Shown here piece by piece: positions 20,189 to 30,293 of a stretch of DNA of 64,000 nt. The stretch's first letter is position 1. Every line of letters begins with the position of its first letter. The notes beneath the pieces were generated by a model, which saw only the letters and a list, made by a program, of their open reading frames with translations, was not told the origin of the DNA and did no database searches. The DNA comes from Crenobacter luteus (GTDB taxonomy: Bacteria; Pseudomonadota; Gammaproteobacteria; Burkholderiales; Chromobacteriaceae): positions 62,001 to 126,000 of the forward strand of contig NZ_SLXG01000004.1 of the NCBI RefSeq assembly GCF_004345725.1, written 5' to 3'. A program made the position numbers and the translations under genes.

Positions 20189-21628
20189 ATGAAGCCCATA
20201 CAGCGCCACGCCGCGGCGTCTACCTTCTACCATCTGGCGGGATGTTCATTGAGCGATTGTGCGTGCAGCGGCTTGGCCTGTTTTGCGGCCCGGGCCGACG
20301 ATGCCGAACGCTGGCAGCGCGCGACGAGGCAAGTCCCCCCCGTCTACTGCGTGGGTAAGTGCTACGCGGGCCCCAGCGATGCCGGGCACGATACGCGTCC
20401 CCATATCGGCGTCCACGGTCGCCGTTCCGTGCTGCTCAACAATGTGCTGGCCGGCGGCGTGCGCGACCTCGCCAGCTATCGTGCCCGGGGCGGCGGCGCT
20501 GCGCGGCTCAAGGCGCAGCACCTGACGCCGTCGCAGCTGATTGGGCTGGTCGAGGCCTCTGGTCTGCGCGGGCGCGGCGGCGCGGGCTTTCCCGCCGGAC
20601 GCAAGTGGCAACTCACGGCGGAGCAGCGCGCACGCGTCAAATACCTGGTCGTGAACGCCGACGAGGGGGACCCGGGGGCGTTTTCGGACCGTTTCCTGCT
20701 CGAAGACGACCCGTTCTGCCTTCTCGAGGCGGCCGCCATCGCGGCGCGCGCCGTCGGCGCGACAAAGGGCTACATCTACCTGCGCAAAGAGTACCCGCAG
20801 GCGGCACGCGTCGTTTCCGCCGCGCTGCTCGAGGCGCGCGCCGCCGACTGGTTCGGGCCGTCATTCGATCTTGAACTGGTGATGGGCGAGGGCAGCTATC
20901 TTTGTGGCGAGGAGACGGCGCTGCTCAACGCGCTCGAGGGGCGGCGCCCCGAGGCGAGGCTGCGTCCGCCGCAGGTTACCGAGCAGGGCCTGTTCGGTGC
21001 GCCGACGCTGGTCCACAACGTCGAGACCCTGTGCGCGATCCCGTGGATCGTGAACCACGGCGCCAGCGCGTACGCCGCGCTCGGTTTTTCGCAAAGCCGG
21101 GGCACCAAGTTGCTTTCGCTCAATTCGCTGTTCCGGCGCCCCGGGCTCTACGAGGTGGAGTTCGGCGTCGCGCTGTCCGATGTCGTCGAACGGCTGGGCG
21201 GGGGACTCAGGCGTGGCGCACTCAAAGGTTTGATGGTCGGCGGGCCGCTCGCCGGCATCGTGCCGCCGGCCTTGCTGTCGACCCGGCTCGGTTATGAGGA
21301 GATGCAGTCCATCGACTGCGCCGTCGGACATGGCGGCGTGATCGCCTTTGCCGACGACACTTCCCTCCTTGACATCGCCGCGCAGGTGTTCCGCTTCGGC
21401 GCCCGCGAGTCCTGCGGAAAATGCACGCCTTGCCATCTTGGCGCGCCACGGTTGGCCGAGCTGCTCCACGAGGCGAAAAATGGCGGGCGAATCGACCGCT
21501 CGGACTATACGGCGCTCGTAGACGCGCTGGCCGCAACCAGTCTGTGCGGGCACGGAAGAGGGTTGGCCGAGTTTGCCCGTTCGGTGCAGCGCCACTTCGG
21601 CGGGGAGATAGAGGCATGTTTCGACTGA
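20189..21628 (+). CDS. NuoF-like NAD/FMN subunit of formate dehydrogenase, with compressed NuoE-like N-terminus
   Basis: 479 residues. The main part is a NuoF/FdsB-type diaphorase: LRGRGGAGFPAGRKW (FMN site), VVNADEGDPGAFSDR (NADH site) and SCGKCTPCHLG ([4Fe-4S]). The first 62 residues hold Cys26, Cys31, Cys54 and Cys58 in CSGLAC and CVGKCYAGP, resembling the four-cysteine [2Fe-2S] pattern of NuoE but in a much shortened form. The start has GGAAGGA at good spacing. Its end overlaps the alpha subunit gene by 13 bases. It probably carries electrons from formate to NAD+. Function is inferred from context. Confidence 0.85.
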   Translation: MKPIQRHAAASTFYHLAGCSLSDCACSGLACFAARADDAERWQRATRQVPPVYCVGKCYAGPSDAGHDTRPHIGVHGRRSVLLNNVLAGGVRDLASYRARGGGAARLKAQHLTPSQLIGLVEASGLRGRGGAGFPAGRKWQLTAEQRARVKYLVVNADEGDPGAFSDRFLLEDDPFCLLEAAAIAARAVGATKGYIYLRKEYPQAARVVSAALLEARAADWFGPSFDLELVMGEGSYLCGEETALLNALEGRRPEARLRPPQVTEQGLFGAPTLVHNVETLCAIPWIVNHGASAYAALGFSQSRGTKLLSLNSLFRRPGLYEVEFGVALSDVVERLGGGLRRGALKGLMVGGPLAGIVPPALLSTRLGYEEMQSIDCAVGHGGVIAFADDTSLLDIAAQVFRFGARESCGKCTPCHLGAPRLAELLHEAKNGGRIDRSDYTALVDALAATSLCGHGRGLAEFARSVQRHFGGEIEACFD

Positions 21629-24273
21629 CCCTGGACGGCAAACCTCTCGTGCTGGCCAAGCGCACCAGCCTGCTCGACGCGCTGCAAACGGCCGGCATCG
21701 ACGTGCCGCATCTTTGTCACGACGCGCGCCTGAAGCCGTTCGGCGCCTGCCGCTTGTGCATCGTCGAGGTCGACGGCGAAGCAAGGCCGGTCGCCGCATG
21801 CGCCACCCCTGTCCACGACGGCATGCGCGTGAGGACCCGGACGGCCGAACTGGAGACCCTGCGCCGAACCAATCTGCAACTGATCGCCCGTCATTACCCG
21901 AAAGAGGCGGTGCTGGCCGAACCCCTCCACCCCTTCCATCGCTTGCTCGCCGAATACGGCGTCGAAGCCGGCGGCGACGTCCATCGCGACCTCTTCCACG
22001 ACGACAGCCATCCCTATATCGGCACGGCGATGGAACGTTGCATCCAGTGCTACCGCTGCGTCCGCATCTGCGAGGAGGTGCAGGGGCAGTTCGTGTGGGA
22101 GGCGTGGGGGAGGGGGGAAGGCACGCGCATCGCCCCCGGGAAGGGCGACACCCTGCTGTCGGGCGGCTGCGTCGGCTGCGGTGCCTGCGTCGACACCTGC
22201 CCGACCGGTGCGCTATTCGACAAGCGCGTCACGGCCGAGCCGGACAACTGGACCCGCACAAGCTGCGTCTATTGCGGCGTCGGCTGCCAGATGGAAGTCG
22301 GCCGGTCTGCCGGCCGGGTGGTCGCCGTCAGGCCGGCCAACAGCCCGGTCAACCGAGGGCACCTGTGCGTGAAGGGGCGCTACGCCTTCGACTTCAACCA
22401 CGCCGACGACAGGATCACGTCGCCGATGATCCGCCGTGACGGCGGCTGGGAGCCGGTCTGCTGGGACGAGGCCCTCGATTTTACCGCCAGGCGGCTGCAG
22501 GAAATCGTCGACCGCCATGGCCCGGATGCGGTGGGGGTGCTCGGTTCGGCGCGCGCCACTAACGAAGAAAACTACCTCGCGCAGAAATTCGCCCGCGTCG
22601 TGATCGGCACCAACAATGTCGACTGCTGCGCACGCGTCTGCCATACGCCGAGCGCCAAGGCACTGAAGACCATGCTCGGCACGGGCGCGGCGACCAACGC
22701 TTTCGACGACATCGAGGCGACGAACGCCTTCTTGCTGTGCGGCGCGAACCCAACCGAGAACCATCCCGTCGTCGGCGCCCGGATCAAGCAGAGGGTGCTG
22801 CAAGGCGCCAGGTTGATCGTCGTCGACCCGCGGCGCACCGAACTGGCGGCGCTGGCCGACGTGCACCTGGCGGTGCGACCGGGCGGCAATGTGCCGCTGT
22901 TCAACGCCATGGCGGCGACGCTGGTCGAAGAAGGGCTCGTCGATCGCGATTTCGTTGCCGCGCGGGTGGTCGGCTTTGCCGACTACGTCGCCTTCGTCGC
23001 CGACTATACGCCCGAGAAAATGGCGGCCGTCTGCGGCGTGGCGGCGGGGGACATCCGCGCGGCGGCCCGTCTCTACGCCGCGGGCCGGCCGTCGATGTGT
23101 TTTCATGGCCTCGGCGTGACCGAGCATCTGCAGGGCACCGAGGGGGTGATGGCGCTGATCAACCTCGCCCTGCTGACCGGCAACCTCGGCAAGCCCGGTG
23201 CCGGCATCAACCCCTTACGCGGCCAGAACAACGTGCAGGGCGCGGCGCAGATGGGCTGCGACCCGGCGTCGCTAACCGGGGCCCAGTCCTTCAAGGACGC
23301 CGGGCCTCGTTTCGAGGCCGTGTGGGGACGCAAGCTGCCTGCCTCGCACGGTCTTGACTTGCTGCAAATGATGGACGCCGCCCGGGACGGCGAACTCAAG
23401 GCGATCTGGGCGTTCGGCTACGATATCTATCAGTCGCTCGCCGATGCGGCGGAAACCGGTACGGCGCTGTCCCGACTCGACCTGCTGATCGTGCAGGACC
23501 TGTTTCTTAACCGAACCGCCACCTTCGGCACCGTGTTCTTTCCCGCCGCGTCGGTCTTCGAGAAGGACGGCACCTTCATGAACTCCGACCGCCGGGTGCA
23601 GCGGGTCAGGCAGGTGCTGCCGCCGCCAGGGGACGCCAAGCCCGACTGGTGGATCATCCAGGCCTTGGCCGAGCGTCTGGGCAAGCCGGACGGTTTCGCC
23701 TTCGACGGCCCGGAAGCGGTCTGGAATGAAGTGCGCGCGCTTTGGCCGGCCGGCGCCGGGCTGTCCTACCCGCGCCTCGACAACGACAGCCCGAACTGGC
23801 CTTGCACCGACGAGCGGCACCCCGGCACCCCCGTGCTGCACGCCGACCACTTCGCCGACGGCAAGGCGGCGGAATTGGCAAGGATCCCCTTCGTCGCGAC
23901 GCCGGAGCAGGTGGACGACACCTACCCGCTGCTGCTGACGACCGGGCGCACGCTCAACCACTTCAACGCGGGCACGATGAGCTACCGGACGCCTAACGCC
24001 ACGCTTGCCCCTTCGGACACGCTCGATATCGCCCCCGTCGACGCCGCCGCTTACGGCCTCAAGGACGGCGACATTGTCCGGGTCCGCAGTCGTTACGGTC
24101 ATGCCTGCCTGCCCGTGCACGTCACCCCGGCGATGCGGCCGGGACAACTTTTCACGTCCTTTCATCGCCCCGACCTGTTCGTGAACCAACTGACCTCGTC
24201 GGTGCGCGACCGCCTCGTGCACGCGCCGGAGTACAAGGTGACCGCGGTCAGACTTGAGAAACCGGACGGCTGA
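21616..24273 (+). CDS. Formate dehydrogenase alpha subunit, molybdenum/tungsten-pterin type
   Basis: 885 residues. Order: N-terminal [2Fe-2S] ferredoxin (Cys34, 45, 48, 62), two [4Fe-4S] ferredoxin motifs (C142-x2-C-x2-C-x3-C152 and C185-x2-C-x2-C-x3-C195), then the bis-pterin catalytic domain with its own [4Fe-4S] (Cys217, 220, 224, 251). The metal ligand is Cys342 in CCARVCHTPS, where some relatives have selenocysteine. The C-terminal pterin-binding domain includes TTGRTLNHFNAGTMSYRT. It oxidises formate to CO2. The start at 21616 overlaps the preceding gene, implying translational coupling. The accessory genes fdhD/fdsC and fdsG/fdsD are not here. Confidence 0.94.
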   Translation: MFRLTLDGKPLVLAKRTSLLDALQTAGIDVPHLCHDARLKPFGACRLCIVEVDGEARPVAACATPVHDGMRVRTRTAELETLRRTNLQLIARHYPKEAVLAEPLHPFHRLLAEYGVEAGGDVHRDLFHDDSHPYIGTAMERCIQCYRCVRICEEVQGQFVWEAWGRGEGTRIAPGKGDTLLSGGCVGCGACVDTCPTGALFDKRVTAEPDNWTRTSCVYCGVGCQMEVGRSAGRVVAVRPANSPVNRGHLCVKGRYAFDFNHADDRITSPMIRRDGGWEPVCWDEALDFTARRLQEIVDRHGPDAVGVLGSARATNEENYLAQKFARVVIGTNNVDCCARVCHTPSAKALKTMLGTGAATNAFDDIEATNAFLLCGANPTENHPVVGARIKQRVLQGARLIVVDPRRTELAALADVHLAVRPGGNVPLFNAMAATLVEEGLVDRDFVAARVVGFADYVAFVADYTPEKMAAVCGVAAGDIRAAARLYAAGRPSMCFHGLGVTEHLQGTEGVMALINLALLTGNLGKPGAGINPLRGQNNVQGAAQMGCDPASLTGAQSFKDAGPRFEAVWGRKLPASHGLDLLQMMDAARDGELKAIWAFGYDIYQSLADAAETGTALSRLDLLIVQDLFLNRTATFGTVFFPAASVFEKDGTFMNSDRRVQRVRQVLPPPGDAKPDWWIIQALAERLGKPDGFAFDGPEAVWNEVRALWPAGAGLSYPRLDNDSPNWPCTDERHPGTPVLHADHFADGKAAELARIPFVATPEQVDDTYPLLLTTGRTLNHFNAGTMSYRTPNATLAPSDTLDIAPVDAAAYGLKDGDIVRVRSRYGHACLPVHVTPAMRPGQLFTSFHRPDLFVNQLTSSVRDRLVHAPEYKVTAVRLEKPDG

Positions 24274-24283
24274 GGTCCTGGGC

Positions 24284-25102
24284 ATGGAAATGTATGGATT
24301 CGATGCCTTCTCTCCGGCGCAGATCGCCGAGAAAGTCGAAAAAATCGGCGTCGCGAAAGCACGGCTGCCCTTGCTGCGCATGGCCATGCTGGGAGGGCTC
24401 GCGGGGGCTTTCATCGGCCTGGGCGCGCTGTATTTCGTGCTGATAGCGAGCGACCCCGGTCTCGGCTTCGCCGCCTCACGCGTGCTGGGTGGCGTCGCTT
24501 TCTCGCTGGGGCTGCTGCTGGTCATCGTCGCCGGGGCCGAGCTATTTACCGGCAACAATCTGCTGGTGATGGCGTGGGCCGCAGGCCAGATCACGAGCCG
24601 CGAGCTGCTTGGCAACTGGGCCGTCGTGTGCGCGGCCAATTTCGTCGGCGCGGCAGGCCTGGCGACCCTGGTCTGGTTGTCTGGTCATCCGGCAATGAAC
24701 CAGGGTTTGGTGGCTGAGCAGGTGGTAAGGCTGGCGGCGCTCAAGTGCGCGGCGCCTTCGGGAGAGCTGTTCTGGAAAGGGGTGCTTTGCAATGCCCTGG
24801 TGTGCATGGCTGTTTGGATGGCGATGGCTGGCCGGAGCGTGGCCGACAAGGCGGTGGCGATCGTCTTCCCGGTCTCGGCCTTTGTGGCGGCGGGCTTCGA
24901 ACACAGCGTCGCCAATATGTATCTGCTTCCATTGGCAATGTTGCTGAAAGATAGCGTGTCCCCCGGCATTCCTATGGCGGATGCGCTGGTGTGGGCTGGG
25001 GTGTTGCGTAATTTGGGCCTGGTGATCGCCGGCAACCTCCTCGGCGGCAGCGTGCTGGTGGCTCTGGTCTATCACGTGATTTATCGGCGGTCGATGGCGT
25101 GA
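24284..25102 (+). CDS. Formate/nitrite transporter (FocA/NirC family)
   Basis: 272 residues with six predicted membrane helices. AGAELFTGNNLLVMAWAAG, GVLCNALVCMAVWMA and FEHSVANMYLLPLAM match the conserved pore helices of the FNT family. Placed 10 bases after the formate dehydrogenase gene, so formate is the likely cargo, with nitrite the alternative. The ATG at 24284 has GAGG upstream; an earlier TTG at 24254 would overlap the dehydrogenase and is less likely. Confidence 0.92.
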   Translation: MEMYGFDAFSPAQIAEKVEKIGVAKARLPLLRMAMLGGLAGAFIGLGALYFVLIASDPGLGFAASRVLGGVAFSLGLLLVIVAGAELFTGNNLLVMAWAAGQITSRELLGNWAVVCAANFVGAAGLATLVWLSGHPAMNQGLVAEQVVRLAALKCAAPSGELFWKGVLCNALVCMAVWMAMAGRSVADKAVAIVFPVSAFVAAGFEHSVANMYLLPLAMLLKDSVSPGIPMADALVWAGVLRNLGLVIAGNLLGGSVLVALVYHVIYRRSMA

Positions 25103-25222
25103 GACCGGCTCCTGGTCTGGTGGGAAACGGCCTGTCGGGCTGTTCGATTCCGACGGGCCACCGCCTTGCGCGCCGGTGCGGCCTACATGTTTCGCGCGTG
25201 CCCCATGGGTGGGGCCACACCG

Positions 25223-26002
25223 TCAGCGCCAGCGCGGCGCGCGCTTTTCCAGAAAGGCGGCTAAGCCTTCCTGGCCCTCGGCGCCGACGCGGATGCGTGC
25301 GATGCGCTGCGCGGTGTCCTCGACCAGCGCGTCGTCGATCGGCCGGCCGGCGACGTCGCGGATCAGCGTCTTCGCCGCACGCATCGCTTGCGGACCGTTG
25401 CGCGCGAACAGCTCGGCCAACCTCGTCGCCGTGGTCGCCACCTCGAGCTCGTCGACCACCTCGTGCACTAGGCCGATTTCCCGCGCGGTGACGGCCGAGA
25501 ATGCCTCGGCGCCGAGAAAGTAGCGCCGCGCCGCCGACGCGCCGATCTTCTCGATCACGTAGGGGGCGATCACCGACGGGATCAGTCCGAGCTTGACTTC
25601 AGACAGGCAGAAGCGCGCGGTTTCGCTGGCGACGACCACGTCGCAGCAGGCGGCCAGGCCGACGCCGCCGCCGTAGGCTGCGCCGTGCACGAGGCCGATC
25701 ACCGGTTTCGGGAAATCGTGCAGCGCCTGCATCAGCGCCGCGAGCGCGCGCGCGTCGGCGAGGTTTTCCGCCTCACCATAGGCGGCGCTTTTCTTCATCC
25801 AGTTGAGGTCGCCGCCGGCGCAGAAGCTCGGCCCGCGCCCGGCGAGCATCAGCACCCGTACCTCGTCGCGCGCCGCCAGCCCGGCGAGCGCGTCGCTCAG
25901 CGCCGCGATCAGCGTCTCCTCGAAGGCGTTGTGCTTGTCGGGACGGTTGAGCCATACGGTCGCCAAGGGCGGCGCGACGTCGATCTCGATGACCGGGTTC
26001 AT
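25223..26002 (-). CDS. liuC: Enoyl-CoA hydratase/isomerase, probable methylglutaconyl-CoA hydratase
   Basis: 259 residues of the crotonase family. The oxyanion-hole segments SFCAGGDLNWMKK and GAAYGGGVGLAACCDVV and the Glu-bearing LSEVKLGLIPSVIAPYV are visible. In liu clusters this enzyme hydrates 3-methylglutaconyl-CoA to HMG-CoA in leucine breakdown. The assignment rests on position after liuA-liuB. The next genes expected, liuD (biotin subunit) and liuE (HMG-CoA lyase), are absent, and the convergent formate module lies there instead. Confidence 0.88.
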   Translation of the reverse strand: MNPVIEIDVAPPLATVWLNRPDKHNAFEETLIAALSDALAGLAARDEVRVLMLAGRGPSFCAGGDLNWMKKSAAYGEAENLADARALAALMQALHDFPKPVIGLVHGAAYGGGVGLAACCDVVVASETARFCLSEVKLGLIPSVIAPYVIEKIGASAARRYFLGAEAFSAVTAREIGLVHEVVDELEVATTATRLAELFARNGPQAMRAAKTLIRDVAGRPIDDALVEDTAQRIARIRVGAEGQEGLAAFLEKRAPRWR

Positions 26003-26068
26003 GCTGTCTCTCCCAAGGTTGGCCGAGCCCCGCGCGCGACGCGTGGGCTGTTCGCGCCGGCGGCGCGG

Positions 26069-27667
26069 CTACATGCGGAACACGCCGAAGCGCGTCGCCT
26101 CGATCGGCGCGTTCAGCGACACGGCGATCGCGTGCGCGAGCGTGTCGCGGGTCGTGACCGGGTCGAGGATGCCGTCGTCCCACAGCCGGGCGGTCGCGTA
26201 GAAGGGGTGGCCCTGACGCTCGTACTGGTCGCGGATCGGCGCCTCGAACGCGGCGGCGTCGGCGTCGCTCCACGCGTCGCCGAGCTGGTCGCGCTTGACC
26301 TGCGACAGCACGCGCGCCGCCTGCTCGCCGCCCATCACCGAGATGCGCGCGTTCGGCCACATCCACAGGAAACGCGGGCCGAAGGCACGCCCGCACATGC
26401 CGTAGTTGCCGGCGCCGAAGCTGCCGCCGACGATGACGGTGAATTTCGGCACCGACGCGCAGGCGACCGCGGTGACGAGCTTGGCGCCGTCCTTGGCGAT
26501 GCCGCCTTGTTCGACCTTCTTGCCGACCATGAAGCCGGTGATGTTCTGCAGGAAGATCAAGGGGATGCCGCGCTGGCAGCACAGTTCGACGAAGTGCGCG
26601 CCCTTGAGCGCCGATTCGGAGAACAGGATGCCGTTGTTGGCGATGATGCCGACGCGCCAGCCGTCGAGGCGCGCGAAGCCGGTGACGAGCGTGGTGCCGT
26701 ACAGCGCCTTGAATTCGTCGAAGTCCGAGTCGTCCACGAGCCGCGCGATGATCTCGCGGCAGTCGAGCGGCCGGCGCGTGTCGACCGGCATCAGGCCGTA
26801 CAGCTCCTCGGCCGGGTAGCGCGGCGGCTTCGGCTCGGCGCGGTCGAGTCGGCCGAGCTTCTGCCAGTTGAGCGCCGCGACGCGCGCGCGGGCGAGGGCG
26901 ATCGCGTGCGCGTCGTTGTCGGCCAGGTGGTCGGCGACGCCCGACAGCCGCGTGTGCACGTCGGCGCCGCCCAGCTCCTCCGCCGTCACGATTTCGCCGG
27001 TCGCCGCGCGCACCAAGGGCGGGCCGCCGAGGAAGATGGTGCCCTGGTTGCGGACGATGATGGTCTCGTCGCTCATCGCCGGCATGTAGGCGCCGCCGGC
27101 GGTGCAGCTGCCCATTACCAGCGCGATCTGCGGGATGCCGTCGGCCGACAGCTTCGCCTGGTTGTAGAAGATGCGGCCGAAGTGGTCGCGGTCGGGGAAA
27201 ACCTCGTCCTGCAAAGGCAGGTAGGCGCCGCCCGAGTCGACCAGGTATAGGCAGGGCAGGCGGTTCTCGCGCGCGATCTCCTGCGCCCTGAGGTGTTTCT
27301 TGACGGTGATCGGGTAGTAAGTACCGCCCTTGACGGTCGCGTCGTTGGCGACGATCACGCAGTCGACGCCCGACACGGTGCCGACGCCGGTGATCAGGCC
27401 GGCGCCGGGCGCCTGTTCGTCGTACAGGTGGTGGGCGGCCAGCGGCGACAGTTCGAGGAAGGGCGTGCCAGGGTCGAGCAGGGCGGCGATGCGTTCGCGC
27501 GGCGGTAGCTTGCCGCGCGACACGTGCTTGTCGCGCGCCGCCGCGCCGCCGCCGTCGGCGGCAAGCGCGACCTGTTGTTTGAGTTCTTCGACCAGCGCCT
27601 TCATGCGCGTGACGTTGGCCGAGGCCTCGGGCCGATCGGCCTTGTAGCGCGTCGAAAGGATGCTCAT
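26069..27667 (-). CDS. liuB: Methylcrotonyl-CoA carboxylase, carboxyltransferase (beta) subunit
   Basis: 532 residues. Acetyl-CoA-carboxylase-type carboxyltransferase; transfers CO2 from biotin to 3-methylcrotonyl-CoA. Visible: [49 protein letters not shown] and [15 protein letters not shown], all characteristic of the methylcrotonyl rather than the propionyl enzyme. It needs the biotin-carrying subunit LiuD, which is not in this window. ATG overlaps the liuA stop (ATGA). A 66-base gap to liuC holds one dispersed motif (26018-26027). Confidence 0.95.
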   Translation of the reverse strand: MSILSTRYKADRPEASANVTRMKALVEELKQQVALAADGGGAAARDKHVSRGKLPPRERIAALLDPGTPFLELSPLAAHHLYDEQAPGAGLITGVGTVSGVDCVIVANDATVKGGTYYPITVKKHLRAQEIARENRLPCLYLVDSGGAYLPLQDEVFPDRDHFGRIFYNQAKLSADGIPQIALVMGSCTAGGAYMPAMSDETIIVRNQGTIFLGGPPLVRAATGEIVTAEELGGADVHTRLSGVADHLADNDAHAIALARARVAALNWQKLGRLDRAEPKPPRYPAEELYGLMPVDTRRPLDCREIIARLVDDSDFDEFKALYGTTLVTGFARLDGWRVGIIANNGILFSESALKGAHFVELCCQRGIPLIFLQNITGFMVGKKVEQGGIAKDGAKLVTAVACASVPKFTVIVGGSFGAGNYGMCGRAFGPRFLWMWPNARISVMGGEQAARVLSQVKRDQLGDAWSDADAAAFEAPIRDQYERQGHPFYATARLWDDGILDPVTTRDTLAHAIAVSLNAPIEATRFGVFRM

Positions 27668-28830
27668 CGGCCTTCTCCCGTCATCAGTTCGCGGCCGATC
27701 AGCCAGCGGCGGATCTCGCTGGTGCCGGCGCCGATCTCGTAGAGTTTGGCGTCGCGCAACAGCCGGCCGGTCGGGTAGTCGTTGATGTAGCCGTTGCCGC
27801 CTAGGCACTGGATCGCCTCTAGCGCCATTTTGGTCGCGTTTTCGGCGGCGTAGAGGATGGCGCCGGCGGCGTCCTTGCGGATCGCGCGGCCGCTGGCGCC
27901 GGCGTCGAGCGCGCGGCCGACCGCATAGACGTAGGCGCGGCTGGCCGACAACGTCACGTACATGTCGGCCAGTTTGCCCTGCATCAGCTGGAAGTCGCCG
28001 ATCGCGCGACCGAACTGCTCGCGCGTCGCCAGATAGGGCAGCGCGACGTCGAGGCAGGCCTGCATGATGCCGAGCGGCCCGGCGGCGAGCACCGCGCGCT
28101 CGTAGTCGAGCCCGCTCATCAGCACCTCGGCGCCTCGGCCAACCTCGCCGAGCACGTTCTCGTCGGGAACGAAGCAGTCGTCGAAGAACAGCGGATAGGT
28201 GTTCGAGCCGCGCATGCCGAGCTTGTCGAGCTTGCCGCCTGCCGAGAAGCCGGCGAAGCCCTTCTCGACCAGGAAGGCGGTCAGTTTGCCGGCCGCCGGG
28301 TCGGTCTTGGCGTAGACGACCAGCACGTCGGCGTCGCCGCCGTTGGTGATCCACATCTTGGCGCCGTTGAGCTTCCAGCCCTCGGCGTGGCGCTCGGCGC
28401 GCAGCTTCATGCCCATCACGTCCGATCCGGCGTTCGGCTCGCTCATCGCCAGCGCGCCGACGAACTCGCCCGAGATCAGCTTCGGCAGGAAGCGCCGCTT
28501 CTGTTCGTCGCTGCCGCAGCGGCGGATCTGGTTCACGCACAGGTTGGAGTGCGCGCCGTAGGAGAGGGCGACCGCGGCGCTGGCGCGGCTGATTTCCTCC
28601 ATCGCGACCATGTGCGCGAGGTAGCCCAAGCCCAGCCCGCCGTATTCCTCGGGCGCGGTGATGCCGAGCACCCCGAGCTCGCCGAAGGCGCGCCACAGCT
28701 CGGTGGGGAACAGGTTGTCGCGGTCGATGGCGGCCGCGCGGGGCGCGATTTCCCGCGCGGCGAAGGCGCGCACGCTCTCGCGCAGCGCGGCGAGCGTGTC
28801 GTCCAGAATGAAATCGGGTTGCTGCAGCAT
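27664..28830 (-). CDS. liuA: Isovaleryl-CoA dehydrogenase
   Basis: 388 residues of the acyl-CoA dehydrogenase family. Oxidises isovaleryl-CoA to 3-methylcrotonyl-CoA with FAD. The block [18 protein letters not shown] contains the catalytic Glu in the internal position used by isovaleryl-CoA dehydrogenases. [13 protein letters not shown] and [11 protein letters not shown] are the FAD/substrate segments. First gene of liuABC; no liuR regulator is adjacent. Confidence 0.94.
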   Translation of the reverse strand: MLQQPDFILDDTLAALRESVRAFAAREIAPRAAAIDRDNLFPTELWRAFGELGVLGITAPEEYGGLGLGYLAHMVAMEEISRASAAVALSYGAHSNLCVNQIRRCGSDEQKRRFLPKLISGEFVGALAMSEPNAGSDVMGMKLRAERHAEGWKLNGAKMWITNGGDADVLVVYAKTDPAAGKLTAFLVEKGFAGFSAGGKLDKLGMRGSNTYPLFFDDCFVPDENVLGEVGRGAEVLMSGLDYERAVLAAGPLGIMQACLDVALPYLATREQFGRAIGDFQLMQGKLADMYVTLSASRAYVYAVGRALDAGASGRAIRKDAAGAILYAAENATKMALEAIQCLGGNGYINDYPTGRLLRDAKLYEIGAGTSEIRRWLIGRELMTGEGR

Positions 28831-28987
28831 GGCCGTCTCCTTGCCATCGTGCGCCGCGTTGCCAATCGCGGTCTCCTACCTCCGTTGTGTATGACAAGCG
28901 CGCGAAGGTCAAATGCCGGATGGCGCGCGGCGGCGGCGCCATTTCGCTACAATGCGCGCGACAGCCTCTTTTTCGAAGGAAACCGCC

Positions 28988-29653
28988 ATGAGCGCCCAAG
29001 CCCTGACCGACGCCGAATTCACCCGCCTGGAGAGCCTGCTGGCCCCGCTGGCCGCCACCACCGACACCATGCGCCTCGACGAGGTGCAGGGTTTCTTCGC
29101 CGCGATCGCCAGCGGCCCGGACCGCCTCGAAACCGCCGACTGGATCGACGACGTGCTCGGCGAATCGCCGGCCTTCGACGACGACGCGGCGCGCGCCGAG
29201 GTCGTCGCGCTGCTCGAGAAGCTGTACGCCGCGACCGCCGACGCGTTGGCCGCCGGCGAAGTGCCCGAGCTGATCCTGTACGCCGAGGAAGACGGCGACG
29301 AGGCCGACTACTGGCCGTGGTGCAACGCCTACCTGTACGCGCTCGACGTGGTGGAAACCGACTGGTTCGAAGCCGCCGACGACGAGGGTTTCGAGGACCT
29401 GCTCTACCCGCTGATGGCGTTGGGCGGCATCTTCGACGAAGAGGAGGGCGAGGCGCTGGTCGAATTCAGCGACGACGAGCTCGAAGGCTTCAAGGACGAA
29501 CTGCCGGACGCGGTGCTGGCGGTCTACAACTACTGGCGCGCCAAGGTCAACGCGCCGACGACCGCGCGCCGCGACGCGCCCAAGGTCGGCCGCAACGACC
29601 CTTGCCCGTGCGGCAGCGGCAAGAAATACAAGCAGTGCTGCGGCAAGGAGTAA
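28988..29653 (+). CDS. UPF0149/YecA-family protein with C-terminal SEC-C zinc motif
   Basis: 221 residues. An acidic alpha-helical YgfB/YecA-type domain (residues about 1-180) is followed by [18 protein letters not shown], a SEC-C zinc-binding motif like that at the end of SecA. Function is unknown; such motifs often bind proteins or the ribosome. The ATG at 28988 has AAGGAA 8 bases upstream, and TACAAT lies at 28948-28953. Divergent from liuA. Confidence 0.9.
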   Translation: MSAQALTDAEFTRLESLLAPLAATTDTMRLDEVQGFFAAIASGPDRLETADWIDDVLGESPAFDDDAARAEVVALLEKLYAATADALAAGEVPELILYAEEDGDEADYWPWCNAYLYALDVVETDWFEAADDEGFEDLLYPLMALGGIFDEEEGEALVEFSDDELEGFKDELPDAVLAVYNYWRAKVNAPTTARRDAPKVGRNDPCPCGSGKKYKQCCGKE

Positions 29654-29669
29654 ACCGCCGCGTGGAACC

Positions 29670-29712
29670 CGGCTTGGCCGGACCGGGCCGATAGGCTCGG
29701 CCAAGCCGTTCC
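29670..29712 (+). terminator. Hairpin after the SEC-C protein, degenerate motif pair
   Basis: 11-bp stem (29670-29680 with 29698-29708), 17-base loop, then TTCCCCCTTTT. The downstream arm contains CTCGGCCAA (29696-29704), while the upstream arm has TTGGCCGG, one base off. It resembles a decayed copy of the motif-pair terminators. Termination is plausible but weaker. Confidence 0.5.
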
Positions 29713-29723
29713 CCCTTTTGCCC

Positions 29724-30293
29724 ATGTCACCCCGTCGCCACCTGCACCGTCTCCTGCCCGACCGCCACGCGCTGTTCGCCAACCGCTGGCTGAGGCCGCT
29801 CGCGCCGTGGCTCGACCGGCCAGCTTACTGGGCGTTCAACCGCCGTAAGGTCGCGCTTGCCGTCGCCGTCGGCCTGTTCTCCGGCCTGATGCCGGGTCCG
29901 ACCCAGATGCTGACCGCCGCCATCCTCGCGCTGCTGATCCGCGTCAACCTGCCGGTGGCGGTGTTCACTACCCTCTACACCAACCCCTTCACCTACCTGC
30001 CGCTTTACTTCCTCGCATTCCGTTATGGCGAGTTCATCCTGGGCCACGGCCATGCAGGTACAATGGCCGCGCAACCCGAATGGAATGGTCAGGGCCTGTG
30101 GGCCTGGGGGGCGGAATGGGGTCACTGGCTCGGCCAACTTGGCCTGCCGCTGTTGATCGGCGTGCCGGCGCTGGGGCTCAGCCTCGGCGTGATCGGTTAC
30201 TTCGTCGTGCGCGGCGCCTGGCGGCTATATCTCTTACATGCCTGGAAGAAACGGAAGCAGCAACGTGGAACTGACCGAACACGAAATCAGTAG
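29724..30293 (+). CDS. DUF2062 domain membrane protein
   Basis: 189 residues. A DUF2062 protein: [24 protein letters not shown] and [18 protein letters not shown] are the family landmarks, with three or four membrane helices and a basic tail (WKKRKQQ). The role is unknown. The ATG at 29724 is used; a TTG six bases earlier is in frame. Its 3' end overlaps the upstream region of the Nudix gene. Confidence 0.85.
   Translation: MSPRRHLHRLLPDRHALFANRWLRPLAPWLDRPAYWAFNRRKVALAVAVGLFSGLMPGPTQMLTAAILALLIRVNLPVAVFTTLYTNPFTYLPLYFLAFRYGEFILGHGHAGTMAAQPEWNGQGLWAWGAEWGHWLGQLGLPLLIGVPALGLSLGVIGYFVVRGAWRLYLLHAWKKRKQQRGTDRTRNQ

Noticed and set aside
27668-29782. A 1237-codon minus-strand frame extending liuB far upstream
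   Set aside because: The part beyond 27667 runs through liuA and antisense to the SEC-C gene. The liuB ATG overlapping the liuA stop is the credible start.
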